A DNA stretch of 64,000 nt from an uncultured Methylophaga sp. (lineage in GTDB: Bacteria; Pseudomonadota; Gammaproteobacteria; Nitrosococcales; Methylophagaceae), in NCBI RefSeq assembly GCF_947259025.1, contig NZ_CAMYKO010000002.1, positions 248,001-312,000 on the forward strand, read 5' to 3'. Shown here one piece after another: positions 7,914 through 18,247 of the stretch. The stretch's first letter is position 1; the number at the start of each line of letters is the position of its first letter. Position numbers and translations under genes: made by a program. Below the pieces are notes generated by a model, which was given only the letters and a program-made list of their open reading frames with translations, searched no databases and was not told the origin of the DNA.

Positions 7914-9098
7914 ATGTCAAAGTCATCGTCCAAACAGAAACAAAGCGGATTTAAATGGATCCTGTTGCTGCTGGTGTGCGCGGTAGCGGCGTTCTTTTAT
8001 ATTAATCAGGCCAGCAGCGAGCAGAGTGAAGATCAGCAGGGCGCTGCCAGTCCGCCGCCGCCCGTCGCTGAGGTGACAGAAGTCAAGCCGCAACAAGTGC
8101 GGATTTGGACGCATTTCTCGGGCCGTCTGACTGCCGTGGACAGGGCCGAAATCAAACCCCTGGTGGGCGGTGAGCTGCAAAAAGTCGGTTTTGAAGATGG
8201 TCAGCAGGTGGAAAAAGGCGACCTGCTGTTCGTGATTGACCCACGTCCGTACCAGGCTGCCGTCAAGCAGGCCGAAGCGCAATTGGCGTCAGCCCGATCC
8301 CGAGCCCGTCTGGCTGAGGATGAACTGGCACGAAGTGAGCGGTTGGTGAAGAAAAAACTGGTTTCCGAGTCTATTTATGACGCCGCTAAAAGCGAATCTC
8401 AAATGGCGGCTGCAGCGATTGACGAAGCCAGCAGTGCTTTAGCTAAAGCCAAGTTGAATCTTGATTACTGCTATATCCGTGCGCCATTTAATGGGCAGAT
8501 CAGCCGTGCTGAACTCACTGTGGGCAATATTATCGAAACCTCGCCCAATGCACCGGTTCTGACCACACTGGTCGCCAATGATCGCCTCTACGCCGAGTTT
8601 GATGTTGATGAACAGACTTACATTAAATCCGTGCGTCGCAGTCAGGGGGAGCAGGCCATGCCGGTGACAATGACACTGGCGGCCGATGACAGTGTCACTT
8701 ACCAGGGCAACATTCATTCTTTCGATAACCAGCTTGATACCTCCAGCGGGACGATCCGTGCCCGTGCCATATTTGATAATACCGATGGGGCTTTGACGCC
8801 CGGTATGTATGCCAATGTCAGTTTAGGTGCAGCGGAAGAAAAATCCGTGATGCTGGTACCGGAACGGGCAGTGGGCACCAACCAGGACAAGAAGTTTGTG
8901 TTTGTGGTGAACGAGGAAGACATCGCCACTTACCGCGAAATCAAACTGGGCGCCCATCACCAGGGCAGCCGGATCGTGGAGTCTGGCCTAAATGGTGGTG
9001 AGCGCGTCATTGTTAATGGCCTGTCTCATATTCGTCCTGATACCCAGGTCACAGCCAAACCCATGGAAACCAGCGAGCAGATCGCCGGAGCAGAATAA
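7914..9098 (+). CDS. RND efflux periplasmic adaptor (membrane fusion protein)
   Basis: A 394-residue HlyD/MexE-like adaptor. An N-terminal membrane anchor lies at about 13-30, followed by a low-complexity linker. The lipoyl half-motifs are GRLTAVDRAEIKPLVGGELQ and later YIRAPFNGQISRAELTVGN, enclosing a coiled-coil hairpin (about 110-185). Beta-barrel and membrane-proximal domains complete the C-terminal part (GMYANVSLG, VLVPERAVG-like). It links the inner-membrane pump to an outer-membrane channel. GGAG precedes ATG 7914 by eight bases. It is the first gene of a two-gene operon, and no outer-membrane factor is encoded next to it. Confidence 0.93.
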   Translation: MSKSSSKQKQSGFKWILLLLVCAVAAFFYINQASSEQSEDQQGAASPPPPVAEVTEVKPQQVRIWTHFSGRLTAVDRAEIKPLVGGELQKVGFEDGQQVEKGDLLFVIDPRPYQAAVKQAEAQLASARSRARLAEDELARSERLVKKKLVSESIYDAAKSESQMAAAAIDEASSALAKAKLNLDYCYIRAPFNGQISRAELTVGNIIETSPNAPVLTTLVANDRLYAEFDVDEQTYIKSVRRSQGEQAMPVTMTLAADDSVTYQGNIHSFDNQLDTSSGTIRARAIFDNTDGALTPGMYANVSLGAAEEKSVMLVPERAVGTNQDKKFVFVVNEEDIATYREIKLGAHHQGSRIVESGLNGGERVIVNGLSHIRPDTQVTAKPMETSEQIAGAE

Positions 9099-9137
9099 AA
9101 CCCAAGCTGCCTGGCAGCGTGTGAACGAAGGAACGCA

Positions 9138-12100
9138 ATGAACATTTCCAAGTTTTTTGTGGACAGACCGATCTTTGCCGGCGTGTTGTCCATGCTGATT
9201 TTTATTGCCGGTCTGATCTCGATGTTCAAACTGCCTATTTCGGAATACCCCGAGGTGGCGCCGCCTTCCGTGGTGGTCAATGCTTCCTTCCCCGGTGCCA
9301 ACCCCAAGGTCATTGCTGATACCGTCGCCAGGCCGCTGGAAGAACAGCTCAGCGGTGTAGAGAACATGCTGTATATGTTTTCCCAGGCGACGTCCGACGG
9401 CCGGATGACACTGACGGTGACCTTCAAGATCGGCACTGACCCTGACCTGGCGCAGCAAATGGTGCAGAACCGGGTCACACAAGCCACTCCGAGACTCCCC
9501 GAGATCACTCGCCAAACCGGCGTGACAGTGGTCAAGAGTGCACCCGATCTCACGATGGTGGTGCATTTGATCTCGCCCGATAAAAGCTATGACGAACTGT
9601 ATCTGCGTAACTATGCATTGATGCACGTTAAAGACGAACTGGCCAAAGTCGAAGGGGTGGGGCAGGTTCGTCTGTTTGGCTCCGGTGACTATGCGATGCG
9701 GGTCTGGCTTAATCCGGAGAAGGTCGCCGAACGTGGGCTGACCGCCACCGATGTGGTCGCCGCTATTCGTGAGCAAAATGTGCAGGTTGCGGCCGGGGTG
9801 ATCGGCGGTGCGCCGATGACCGATCCGGTGGATCTGCAACTGCCGATTAATGCCAAGGGCCGGCTGGAATCACCGGAAGAGTTTGGCAATATCATTATCC
9901 GCGCCGGTAGTGAGGGGCAGATCACCCGGCTCAAGGATGTGGCCAGGGTGGAACTGGAGGCTGCCGAGCACAGTTTGAACTCCATGCTCAACAATCAGCC
10001 AGCGGTGGCGATTCCTATCTTCCAGTCACCTGGTGCCAACGCCATTCAGATCTCTGACAATGTCCGTGCCATCATGGCTGACCTCAAACAGCGCTTTCCG
10101 CAGGGCGTGGATTATGAGGTCGTGTACGACCCCACGGTCTTTGTAAAGGAATCCATCAACGCGGTCATCAAAACCCTGCTGGAAGCGCTGGCGCTGGTGG
10201 TCATCGTGGTGGTGGTATTCCTGCAGACTTGGCGTGCTTCACTGATTCCCCTGCTGGCAGTGCCGGTATCGATTATCGGTACTTTTGCGCTGATGCACGT
10301 GTTTGGTTTTTCCATCAATACCCTGTCCTTATTCGGACTGGTTTTGTCGATAGGTATCGTGGTCGATGACGCGATCGTGGTGGTGGAAAACGTCGAGCGT
10401 AATATCGAGTCCGGTCTGTCACCGCTGGAAGCCAGTTACCAGGCCATGCGTGAGGTCAGTGGGCCGATTATTGCCATCTCGCTGACGTTGGTCGCGGTGT
10501 TTGTGCCGATTGCCTTTGTCAGTGGTCTGACCGGCCAGTTCTACCAGCAGTTTGCTTTAACCATTGCCATTTCCACCGTGATCTCGGCAATTAACTCGCT
10601 GACCCTGAGTCCGGCCTTATCAGCGCTGCTGCTTCGCAGTCATGATGCCCCCAAGGATCGACTGACCAGGATGATGGACTTTCTATTCGGCTGGTTCTTC
10701 CGCTGGTTTAACCGCAGCTTTAAAAACGCCTCGCATGCTTATTCCGGTTCAGTGACCGGGCTGCTTCGGCATAAAACCATTTCGGTGGTGATTTATGCCG
10801 TGCTGCTGGGCTTTACCGTCTATGGGCTTAATGCTTTGCCTAAGGGCTTTGTACCGGCGCAGGATAAGCAGTACCTGATCAGCTTTGCTCAACTGCCGGA
10901 TGGTGCCTCATTGGCCCGTACTGAAGAGGTGATTCGCGAAATGGGCGAGATTGCACTGGCAGAACCCGGCGTAGCGAATGCCGTGCAGTTCCCAGGGCTG
11001 TCGGTTAATGGATTCACCAATAGTCCCAGTGCCGGTATCGTGTTTGTGCCACTGGATTCCTTCGAGGATCGTACCGATCCCAATCTCTCTGCCGGGGCGA
11101 TAGCCGGTCGGTTGCAGGCTAGGTTTGCGCAGATAGAAGAAGCTTTTATCGCCATCTTCCCGCCGCCACCGGTTCGGGGGCTGGGCACTACCGGCGGTTT
11201 CAAACTGCAGATCGAAGATCGCGCCGATATGGGCTATGAAAGCCTGGCCCAGGTCGTCGATCAGACCGTGGCTGAGGCCCGTCAGAGTCCGGCTTTGACC
11301 AACGTCTATTCCAACTACAAGATCAATGTGCCGCAGCTCTATGCCGATCTGGACCGGACCAAGGCCAAGCAACTGGGGCTTAACGTCAAGGAAATCTTCG
11401 ACACCATGCAGATTTACCTGGGCTCGCTGTATATCAATGACTTTAACCAGTTTGGCCGCACCTACCAGGTGATTGCCCAGGCCGATTCGCAGTACCGCAA
11501 CAGCCCGGCTGATGCGCTCAATCTGAAAGTACGTAACAGCCAGGGTGAAATGGTGCCGCTGGGCAGCGTCATTGAAATGCAGGAAAGCTACGGTCCCGAG
11601 AGCGCTGCGCACTACAATGGTTATCTGGCTGCTGACTTGAACGGTAATGCTGCACCGGGTTATTCCAGTGGTCAGGCCCAGGATGCGATCAGTGAGATCC
11701 TAGAAGACACGCTGCCGCCGGGTATGGCTTTTGAATGGACCGATCTGACCTATCAGCAGGTGCTGAGTGGCAACACGGCAATGTATATCTTCCCGCTTTG
11801 TCTGCTTTTAGTGTTCCTGGTGCTGGCGGCGCAGTATGAGAGTCTGATCCTGCCGCTGGTGGTGATTACCATTGTGCCCTTATCAATCCTGGCCGCGGTA
11901 TTCGGGGTCTGGGTGACCGATGGTGACAGTAATATCTTCACTCAGATAAGTTTCTTTGTGCTGGCCGGGCTGGCCAGTAAGAACGCCATCCTGATTGTTG
12001 AGTTTGCCCGTGAGCTGGAAATGAACGGCATGCAGACCGTCAAAGCGGCGATCAAGGCCAGTCGCATGCGTTTACGCCCCATCCTGATGACCTCGTTTGC

Positions 12101-12293
12101 CTTCATTATGGGCGTAGTGCCGATGGTACTCTCTACCGGTGCCGGGTCTGAAATGCGTAACGATATCGGTGTGACGGTCTTTTCCGGTATGCTGGGGGTG
12201 ACCTTCTTCGGCTTGTTCTTCACCCCGATTTTCTATGTGCTGCTACGCAAGCTGGAAGGCCGCCGCCGTTATCATGGTCAGATAGCAGGCTAG
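9138..12293 (+). CDS. RND multidrug efflux permease (HAE1 family)
   Basis: At 1051 residues this has the full length of an AcrB/MexF-type trimeric, proton-driven pump. It starts with MNISKFFVDRPIFAGVLS, has 12 predicted helices in two repeats, and carries the proton-relay aspartate pair in helix 4 (GIVVDDAIVVVENVER). The second repeat shows FTQISFFVLAGLASKNAILI. The sequence is closer to the MexF/BpeF-like branch than to AcrB by general style, so amphenicols, quinolones or solvents are plausible substrates, but this is inference. It lies 39 bases after the adaptor gene. Its stop is one base from the stop of the convergent lipoprotein gene. Confidence 0.95.
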   Translation: MNISKFFVDRPIFAGVLSMLIFIAGLISMFKLPISEYPEVAPPSVVVNASFPGANPKVIADTVARPLEEQLSGVENMLYMFSQATSDGRMTLTVTFKIGTDPDLAQQMVQNRVTQATPRLPEITRQTGVTVVKSAPDLTMVVHLISPDKSYDELYLRNYALMHVKDELAKVEGVGQVRLFGSGDYAMRVWLNPEKVAERGLTATDVVAAIREQNVQVAAGVIGGAPMTDPVDLQLPINAKGRLESPEEFGNIIIRAGSEGQITRLKDVARVELEAAEHSLNSMLNNQPAVAIPIFQSPGANAIQISDNVRAIMADLKQRFPQGVDYEVVYDPTVFVKESINAVIKTLLEALALVVIVVVVFLQTWRASLIPLLAVPVSIIGTFALMHVFGFSINTLSLFGLVLSIGIVVDDAIVVVENVERNIESGLSPLEASYQAMREVSGPIIAISLTLVAVFVPIAFVSGLTGQFYQQFALTIAISTVISAINSLTLSPALSALLLRSHDAPKDRLTRMMDFLFGWFFRWFNRSFKNASHAYSGSVTGLLRHKTISVVIYAVLLGFTVYGLNALPKGFVPAQDKQYLISFAQLPDGASLARTEEVIREMGEIALAEPGVANAVQFPGLSVNGFTNSPSAGIVFVPLDSFEDRTDPNLSAGAIAGRLQARFAQIEEAFIAIFPPPPVRGLGTTGGFKLQIEDRADMGYESLAQVVDQTVAEARQSPALTNVYSNYKINVPQLYADLDRTKAKQLGLNVKEIFDTMQIYLGSLYINDFNQFGRTYQVIAQADSQYRNSPADALNLKVRNSQGEMVPLGSVIEMQESYGPESAAHYNGYLAADLNGNAAPGYSSGQAQDAISEILEDTLPPGMAFEWTDLTYQQVLSGNTAMYIFPLCLLLVFLVLAAQYESLILPLVVITIVPLSILAAVFGVWVTDGDSNIFTQISFFVLAGLASKNAILIVEFARELEMNGMQTVKAAIKASRMRLRPILMTSFAFIMGVVPMVLSTGAGSEMRNDIGVTVFSGMLGVTFFGLFFTPIFYVLLRKLEGRRRYHGQIAG

Positions 12294-12294
12294 G

Positions 12295-13599
12295 CTAGCG
12301 TCGGGCAGTGATAGATTGCCCGTCGCTGGTGGTCAGCAGCAGTGCGCCGCGCGGCGTGAAGTCGAGGCGTTTGATATCGCGTAACAAAGTCAGGAACAGC
12401 TCTTCCTGCTTCATCAACGCGGGGGCGCAGGCTTTGCGGGTGGTAATGGCGCCGTCAATATCCAGCCCCTCTCTGAACTCATAGGTGGTGGTGTACTGAT
12501 TGCAGGAGGCCTGACCTGACAAGCGGCCCTTGTCATCAAACTTGAGGGTCACACGTGAGAAGTCGATCATGCCGCGGTTGTTGATGTCTTCGACCACCCA
12601 CTCTTCACCGGTCAGCAGGGCATCACTGTCACCTCCACAGCCCCTGAGATGTTTATCATCGAAATGGATTTCCACATGCTGGGGGTAGGGCTTGCCCGAC
12701 ATGCTGTCGCGGCACAGGCTGTGTAATACATTGACCTTGAGCAGACGCTCATTGGCCTTGGAGTGCAAAACAAAACCACTGTGGGTCAGGTCAAGCTGTG
12801 GATTGGGCATCACCAGCCTCTGCCGGCCATAATTCCAGTTGAGCACTACTTCATTGACCTCTGCCGACAGGGCCCAGCCGGGTTCATTGCCATGAGCACT
12901 GAATGGGAAAAGCGCGAGGATGTTCTTACTGACCCGTGTGCATTGCGGCCAATCAAACGAGGCCATGGTCAGCATTGCCCGTTCGCCTTTATGCCAGAAC
13001 ACTACCTGACTATCAGCAGACTGATATTTGGCACCGGAAGCGGCTGATACCTGTTGCAGATGAAAAATGTCATCATCCAGATGAAGCTGCATTTTTTCCT
13101 TATCCAGCCGGGTTTTCACTGTTTTACTGCCACAGACAAACAGCCCGGTGTGATTCACCATCTCGCTGTCAAAAGCCTGGATAAGGTTAACATCGCCCAG
13201 CTCCAGCTCAGGCATGTCTCGGTTGATACTGTAGAGCTCGTCAGCAGTCCACAATCCACCTTCCGGGGTTTGCAGGAGAATGCGCAATGCATAGGGGGTA
13301 TCGGCACGAATCTGGTCTCTGAAAACCCGCAACTCAAAGGGCAGGGGACGTTGCTGTTTGTTTAAAACGATGGTTTTTTCAGCAATGATCGCCTTGGTTT
13401 CTGGCAGGGCAGCGAGGTTTTCCAAGCGCAGAGTGAGGGTATTGCCATTGCTGGCAGGGAGTTTTGACGCCGCCGTTGCCTGACCACTAATCACTAGAGC
13501 GGTCTGCGCTTCTGCTTCAGACTGCGGTGAGTCACAGCCTGTCATCAACGCTAGTGCGAACAGATTCAACCAAACAGCAAACTTTCTCACAGAGGTCAT
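12295..13599 (-). CDS. Lipoprotein with YbaY-like and META (HslJ-like) domains
   Basis: A 434-residue predicted lipoprotein. A signal peptide ends in LALMTGC, with the lipid-modified cysteine at residue 22. Three regions follow. The first is a YbaY/YscW-type beta domain at about 30-135, with the repeated ALVISGQ and LPFELRVF strand pattern. The second is a middle domain with several cysteines (LFVCGS, WPQCTR, LCRDSMSG, RGCGG) that resembles membrane-associated COG3650-like proteins. The third is a C-terminal META domain (EEWVVEDINN ... GQASCNQYTTTYEF). META domains occur in heat-shock or antibiotic-resistance lipoproteins such as HslJ. The function is unknown, and an envelope stress role is only plausible. 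Confidence 0.75.
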   Translation of the reverse strand: MTSVRKFAVWLNLFALALMTGCDSPQSEAEAQTALVISGQATAASKLPASNGNTLTLRLENLAALPETKAIIAEKTIVLNKQQRPLPFELRVFRDQIRADTPYALRILLQTPEGGLWTADELYSINRDMPELELGDVNLIQAFDSEMVNHTGLFVCGSKTVKTRLDKEKMQLHLDDDIFHLQQVSAASGAKYQSADSQVVFWHKGERAMLTMASFDWPQCTRVSKNILALFPFSAHGNEPGWALSAEVNEVVLNWNYGRQRLVMPNPQLDLTHSGFVLHSKANERLLKVNVLHSLCRDSMSGKPYPQHVEIHFDDKHLRGCGGDSDALLTGEEWVVEDINNRGMIDFSRVTLKFDDKGRLSGQASCNQYTTTYEFREGLDIDGAITTRKACAPALMKQEELFLTLLRDIKRLDFTPRGALLLTTSDGQSITARR

Positions 13600-13646
13600 G
13601 CCGGCAACCCTTCTTTAATTCATCCTTGTGACTGCTAATTTAGCAG

Positions 13647-15974
13647 TTATTGCTGTGGCTGTTGTGAATCCAGTTCACTGATTTTTGCCAGGAGCGAGCT
13701 GAGTGGCATCGGTTTGGAGAAGAAATACCCCTGAAAGCGATGGCAGTCCATGTCTTGAAGAATGTCGACGTGTTGCTGTGTTTCCACGCCTTCGGCAATG
13801 ACCTTGAGTTCCAGAATTTCGCCGATTGAGATGATATTCCTGACCATTTTGCGCGCCGTGACATCATGAATCAGAGAGTCGACAAAGCTCTTATCAATTT
13901 TGAGTTCGTCAATCGGTAGCTGTCTCAACAGACTGAGCGAGGAGAAGCCGGTACCGAAGTCATCCAGTGAAATGATAGTGCCGCTCTCTCTGAGCTGGTC
14001 AATTTTGGGCCGGATCAAATCCAGATCTTCAACAAAAACATTTTCTGTCAGCTCCAGCACATACTGAATGTTGTCAGTCGAAGTCAGGCGACTGAGATCA
14101 TTGAATTGCTCTACAAAATCCTCCTGCATGAATTGTGTGGCAGAAATGTTAATAGCCAGATCAATGGAGCTGCTCAGTTTGTCATTAATATGTTTCGCGT
14201 CAGCAAAAATCAGTGACATCAAGTGTCTGCCCAGACGTGGCATCAGACCTGAAGACTCGGCAACGCGGATAAATTTATCAGGAGGAACAAAACCCAGTGC
14301 CGGGTTTTCCCATCTGACCAGCGCTTCAAGGCCTGACAAGCTGCCGTCAGCACTGACCTGTGGTTGATAGAACATCACGAACTGTTCGCTGCCGATAGCT
14401 TGTTTCAGCTCCTGTTCAATCGTCAGTTTCTCGTGATAGAGCTGATAGATGGCTTCGTCATAAACTAAAAACTGATTTTTTTGCTTTTTAGCCTCGAACA
14501 TAGCAATCTGCGCTGCTTTGATGGTTTCGCTCAGGTTAGCTCCCTGGTCAGGGTAGCGGGCAACACCAATACTGGCAGTCAGCAGGATACTGGCTTCATT
14601 TCTTGCGTAAGGCCTGGAGAGCTCAGCGAGTAATTCTTCTGCCATTTGCGTCATGCTTTGCGTGCCATTATCGGGTTTGCGAATGACGAACTCGTCACCA
14701 CTGGTGTGAAAAACACAGTCGGTGTCCGGACAGAAAGTTCTGAGCCGGTGCGCCATTTCAACCAGGACTTCATCACCGAAAGCATTGCCATAAGCGTCAT
14801 TGGCAGATTTGAAGTTATCCAGATCGACATAAAAAACGGCACAAGCGGCACCATCTTCATTCCAGTTTTTCAGCGAGAGCATTTTCAGCTTGGTGAGATT
14901 AGGCAGACTGGTCAGATCATCATGAAAGCTTTTGAATTCGAGCTCATTGAGGCGTTGTTTTTCTGTGTTAAGAAGACGCCGGAATAACCAGTAAATGGTT
15001 GCCATGAAGAAGAAAAATGCCAGCAGGTAAACCCAGAAAATATTGAAAAATTCTGAATAGATGGCTGACTTGGGTTTTTGTGAGACCACCCACAGAGAAA
15101 ATTCAGGCAGATATTTCAAACTCATTATTTGCGCTTCATCGAAGCGATTGTTCAGCTCGAAATCATAAATGCCACTACTATGCATCAGGTCTGCTTTATC
15201 AAAGCCTTGTGTGGCTAGCATTTCCAGCGCGTTCTCGTAGACCTTCCGGGAAATGGGCATATCGTAGACATTGGGGCGGCGCAAAAGGTAGTTGGCTGAA
15301 ACATACTGAGGATAGAGATCGGCTTCTCTGACCAGAAACAGGATATCGTCATCAGCGTTAACACCACTGCCCTCGAGAAAGGAATTAGCACCGGTAATTT
15401 TCAGGCCTGCTGTCATCACTGCAACGATTTCGCCACCGTCATCGCGCAGTGATTTACGGATGGGTAATACCCATTCTTCGAGGGCTGGCATGTAATAACT
15501 GCGGCCCAGCGTCATTTTGTGGGTATTGAGGGTAAGAGCAAAACTATCCGCTGTTTGAGGGTACGTTCTCAAATTAGGCAGCATGGAGAGGTTTTTCATG
15601 TCACTGGTGATCAGAAACTCACCAGTGGTATTGGTCAGTCCAAAGCCAGCCAGTGCCGGATTGTTGTCCATGAGCTGTGCCATGATGGCCCGGCTTTTTT
15701 GGGTATCTTTGTAGTTGTCATCATCGAGGAGGTGAATGCCAATCAGATCCAACTGATTTTCCTGGGCATTCAGTGATGATTTAGTTGATGTTGAAACGAG
15801 GGTGATGGCATGGCGATGCTTTTCAACTGCATCCTGGTAGATATTTTCCCAAGTGAGCGCGGACACGAAGTAGAGAATCACCGCGCCCGCCAGCAGCAAA
15901 ACACAAAACGAGGTCCATATGTTTTTTTTGAGGAAGTCAGCCTGGCTTCCCGCCAACTCATAACTTAAAAACAT
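13647..15974 (-). CDS. Cache-GGDEF-EAL protein, probable c-di-GMP phosphodiesterase
   Basis: A 775-residue inner-membrane signalling protein. Helix 1 lies at about 18-40. A large periplasmic double-Cache sensor follows at about 45-310 (SLRDDGGEIVAVMTAGLKI), then helix 2 at about 315-338, a GGDEF domain at about 350-510 and an EAL domain at about 520-770. The GGDEF loop is SGDEF rather than GGDEF and has no RxxD site, so cyclase activity is doubtful. The EAL domain keeps its catalytic motifs (EALVRW, DDFGTGFSSLSLL and the lysine in LKIDKSFV), so it should hydrolyse c-di-GMP. It lies 71 bases after the chemoreceptor gene on the same strand and may be co-transcribed with it. Confidence 0.92.
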   Translation of the reverse strand: MFLSYELAGSQADFLKKNIWTSFCVLLLAGAVILYFVSALTWENIYQDAVEKHRHAITLVSTSTKSSLNAQENQLDLIGIHLLDDDNYKDTQKSRAIMAQLMDNNPALAGFGLTNTTGEFLITSDMKNLSMLPNLRTYPQTADSFALTLNTHKMTLGRSYYMPALEEWVLPIRKSLRDDGGEIVAVMTAGLKITGANSFLEGSGVNADDDILFLVREADLYPQYVSANYLLRRPNVYDMPISRKVYENALEMLATQGFDKADLMHSSGIYDFELNNRFDEAQIMSLKYLPEFSLWVVSQKPKSAIYSEFFNIFWVYLLAFFFFMATIYWLFRRLLNTEKQRLNELEFKSFHDDLTSLPNLTKLKMLSLKNWNEDGAACAVFYVDLDNFKSANDAYGNAFGDEVLVEMAHRLRTFCPDTDCVFHTSGDEFVIRKPDNGTQSMTQMAEELLAELSRPYARNEASILLTASIGVARYPDQGANLSETIKAAQIAMFEAKKQKNQFLVYDEAIYQLYHEKLTIEQELKQAIGSEQFVMFYQPQVSADGSLSGLEALVRWENPALGFVPPDKFIRVAESSGLMPRLGRHLMSLIFADAKHINDKLSSSIDLAINISATQFMQEDFVEQFNDLSRLTSTDNIQYVLELTENVFVEDLDLIRPKIDQLRESGTIISLDDFGTGFSSLSLLRQLPIDELKIDKSFVDSLIHDVTARKMVRNIISIGEILELKVIAEGVETQQHVDILQDMDCHRFQGYFFSKPMPLSSLLAKISELDSQQPQQ

Positions 15975-16045
15975 CTGTATTTAGCAGTCCTTTTCAGTTT
16001 AGGTTGGCGTAGTGAAAAGTCAGACCAACTAGTTCTACATCGTTA

Positions 16046-17920
16046 TCACACCTTGAATTGATTCACCAGCGTTTGCAGGTCGTTAGCAAGCTGAGCAAGT
16101 GACTGGCTGGTTTCAGTCGTTTGTGAGGTGCTGGAAGCATTTTCCTCGGCGATACCGGCAATCTGGTTGATGTTACGATTGATATCTTCAGCCACCGCCG
16201 ACTGTTCTTCTGCCGCACTGGCAATATGGGTGTTCATATCCCGGATTGTCATGACCCGTTCCGAGATCACAGTCAGAGAATTACCTGCCGATTCGGCCTG
16301 GGTCACACTCTCTGATGCCTGGTCTTTACCCGACATCATGCCCTCAACACATTTATTGGCACCGCTTTGCAGACGTTCAATAATGGTTTTGATTTCTTCG
16401 GTCGATTGCTGACTTCTTTGGGCGAGAGTACGGACTTCATCCGCTACCACCGCAAAGCCCCGACCAGACTCACCGGCACGCGCCGCTTCAATGGCCGCGT
16501 TCAGGGCCAGCAGGTTGGTCTGTTCAGCAATTTCCTGGATCACGGTCAACACGGTGCCGATATTGTCACTCTCCACTTGCAGGTCACGAATGGACTGGGC
16601 GTTTTCCTCAACCAGACTGGCCAGTTGTTTAATACCCTGAACACTCATCGATACCACTTGTTTACCCTGCTCAGTCTCTTCGTCCGCTTCACGTGACGCG
16701 GTGGCTGCATCAGCCGCACTTCGAGCCACTTCCTGAACGGTAGCGGTCATCTCGTTCATCGCTGTGGCAACTTGTTCACTGCTGCTTTGCTGGCTCATGA
16801 CCCCTTGGCTGGTCTGGCCGGTGATGACAGACAACTCTTCCGCTGCCGCACTGACAGTTTGTGCCGATGTGATCACTTCATTGATGAGCTTCTGAAAGGA
16901 TTCAGTCATGGCATTGTAGGCTTTTGCCATGTGACCAATCTCATCGTCTGAATCAACGCTGGCACGAATACTTAAATCGCGCTGTTTGTTGGCCTCTATC
17001 ATGGTGTCGTAAAGCGAAGACACGGAACGGCTGATACCGCGACCCAGCATCAGAATAAAGCCGACAATCACGATTGAGAGCACCACCGATAACACGATGG
17101 CCATAATTTCAATCCTCAAAACCTGTTTGGGAATAATGGCCTGAATATTATTCTGCATATCCGCCAATACGGTCTCTGACTGATGAATGGTCGCCCGCAT
17201 TTCAGCGCGCTTGCCTTCACTGGAATCAAAGCCCAGCGCCTGCACACCACTCACCAGCGCCATAAAATCTTTTTCGTAGGCTGATAAAGCATTTCGCACA
17301 GCACTTTTCTGAGCAGGAGAGATAAAACTACTGTTCAAGCCGTCACGGAAAGCATCGACATTGCCCTGAAAACGGTCGACATATTTCATATCCAGACGCA
17401 ACATGAAATCTTTTTCGTTCCGACGCAGGGTCAGCATGTCTTTTAATAGCGCGTCAGAAGCTTCCTGCTCCAGGATAGCTTCAACTTCGTGCACGGATTT
17501 CCTCAAGGATCCGTAAAGGCCACTCTCAGAATCCAGGCCAATCCGGGTTTGAAGTTCTACCAACTCATTAAATGTCCGCTGGTATTCGTTAATAACATCA
17601 ATTAACTGCTGGTTCAGCTTTTGTTCTTCGGGCAGATCATTCAGCTGCGTTTCCAGCGCAAGCAGGTGAGCCAGCATACCCTGAACGTTTTCATTAAATT
17701 GATCCTGGTACTTGAGATCCAGACGCGCCATAAAATCCTTTTCATTGCGGCGCAGGGTCAGCATATCCACTTCCGCTTGGTAGGTTTGTATGGCGATTTT
17801 TTCCAGATTCTCGACTTTTTTGATACCCACACTCTGAACAACGAGCAGGATAAAAAGTGAAATACCCACCAGAATGGCAAGGAGTAAAAGTTTTTTCTTG
17901 ATGGTTATATTGTTGAGCAT
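16046..17920 (-). CDS. Methyl-accepting chemotaxis protein with HBM sensor domain
   Basis: A 624-residue chemoreceptor. Helix 1 spans about 10-30. The periplasmic helical-bimodular (HBM) domain at about 35-280 shows the two diagnostic repeats [12 protein letters not shown] (56-67) and [12 protein letters not shown] (165-176). A second helix, a HAMP domain (about 305-360) and a long signalling coiled coil with the hairpin tip [19 protein letters not shown] follow. Characterised HBM receptors such as McpS sense organic acids. The start at ATG 17920 is preferred over GTG 17938 because AAGG lies nine bases upstream of it. No C-terminal CheR-binding pentapeptide is seen. A sigma-28-like promoter precedes it. 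Confidence 0.95.
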   Translation of the reverse strand: MLNNITIKKKLLLLAILVGISLFILLVVQSVGIKKVENLEKIAIQTYQAEVDMLTLRRNEKDFMARLDLKYQDQFNENVQGMLAHLLALETQLNDLPEEQKLNQQLIDVINEYQRTFNELVELQTRIGLDSESGLYGSLRKSVHEVEAILEQEASDALLKDMLTLRRNEKDFMLRLDMKYVDRFQGNVDAFRDGLNSSFISPAQKSAVRNALSAYEKDFMALVSGVQALGFDSSEGKRAEMRATIHQSETVLADMQNNIQAIIPKQVLRIEIMAIVLSVVLSIVIVGFILMLGRGISRSVSSLYDTMIEANKQRDLSIRASVDSDDEIGHMAKAYNAMTESFQKLINEVITSAQTVSAAAEELSVITGQTSQGVMSQQSSSEQVATAMNEMTATVQEVARSAADAATASREADEETEQGKQVVSMSVQGIKQLASLVEENAQSIRDLQVESDNIGTVLTVIQEIAEQTNLLALNAAIEAARAGESGRGFAVVADEVRTLAQRSQQSTEEIKTIIERLQSGANKCVEGMMSGKDQASESVTQAESAGNSLTVISERVMTIRDMNTHIASAAEEQSAVAEDINRNINQIAGIAEENASSTSQTTETSQSLAQLANDLQTLVNQFKV

Positions 17921-17952
17921 GGCACAGACCTTACGCACTGAATTCTCTGTTT

Positions 17953-17979
17953 ATATCGGCTACATTTCAGTAAAGCTTA
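17953..17979 (-). promoter_or_regulatory. Sigma-28 (FliA)-type promoter of the chemoreceptor
   Basis: On the reverse strand TAAGCTTT (17979-17972) is followed after exactly 11 bases by GCCGATAT (17960-17953). The flagellar sigma-28 consensus is TAAAGTTT-N11-GCCGATAA, so 6 of 8 and 7 of 8 positions match. A start site near 17946 would leave a leader of about 26 bases before the ATG at 17920. Its position ahead of a chemotaxis receptor fits the known regulon. Confidence 0.75.
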
Positions 17980-18175
17980 GGGCTTTTTGTATGACAGAAT
18001 TGTTACAGTCACCAGAGGAAAGCAGGGTTGAGGGTAAAAATCATTTAAAAGCCGTCTACCAACAGGCTTTAACCATCACTCATATGAGGGTGGATGCCAG
18101 GTTTTTACCAGGCCGACTGAGCTTAGAGGGCACTGCAGATTCCCTCGCCCAGAGCAGACAACAGAATTTAGCGAG
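17980..18175. other. Non-coding stretch between chemoreceptor promoter and cassette array
   Basis: About 200 bases with no convincing gene on either strand. It lies beyond the last attC-like site in cassette orientation. I see no further attC core pair, terminator or RNA gene here. It may be residual chromosomal sequence that flanked the array insertion point. Confidence 0.4.
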
Positions 18176-18235
18176 TCATAACGCCCGACTCAAGCGCCGG
18201 CTTAGAGCCACCGAGTGTCGGAGAGTCGGTTATTA
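18176..18235 (-). other. attC-like site after lysE
   Basis: In cassette orientation the site runs from TAATAAC (18235-18229) to GTTATGA (18182-18176). Next to the cores, CCGACTC and GAGTCGG pair perfectly to give the inner stem, and the centre CTAAGCCGGCGC is variable. An alternative outer core CCTTAAC (18253-18247) overlaps the lysE stop codon. The cores depart somewhat from RYYYAAC/GTTRRRY, so this is the weaker of the two sites. Confidence 0.5.
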
Positions 18236-18247
18236 TGCTGCCAATTG

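Noticed and set aside
10908-11612. Long antisense frame of 234 codons inside the RND permease gene
   Set aside because: It is a codon-bias shadow of the real permease frame. The translated product is rich in residues produced by reverse-frame reading and has no recognisable motif.
17921-17938. GTG start six codons upstream for the chemoreceptor
   Set aside because: The ATG at 17920 has AAGG at good spacing and gives a normal chemoreceptor N-terminus, with the sigma-28 start site near 17946.
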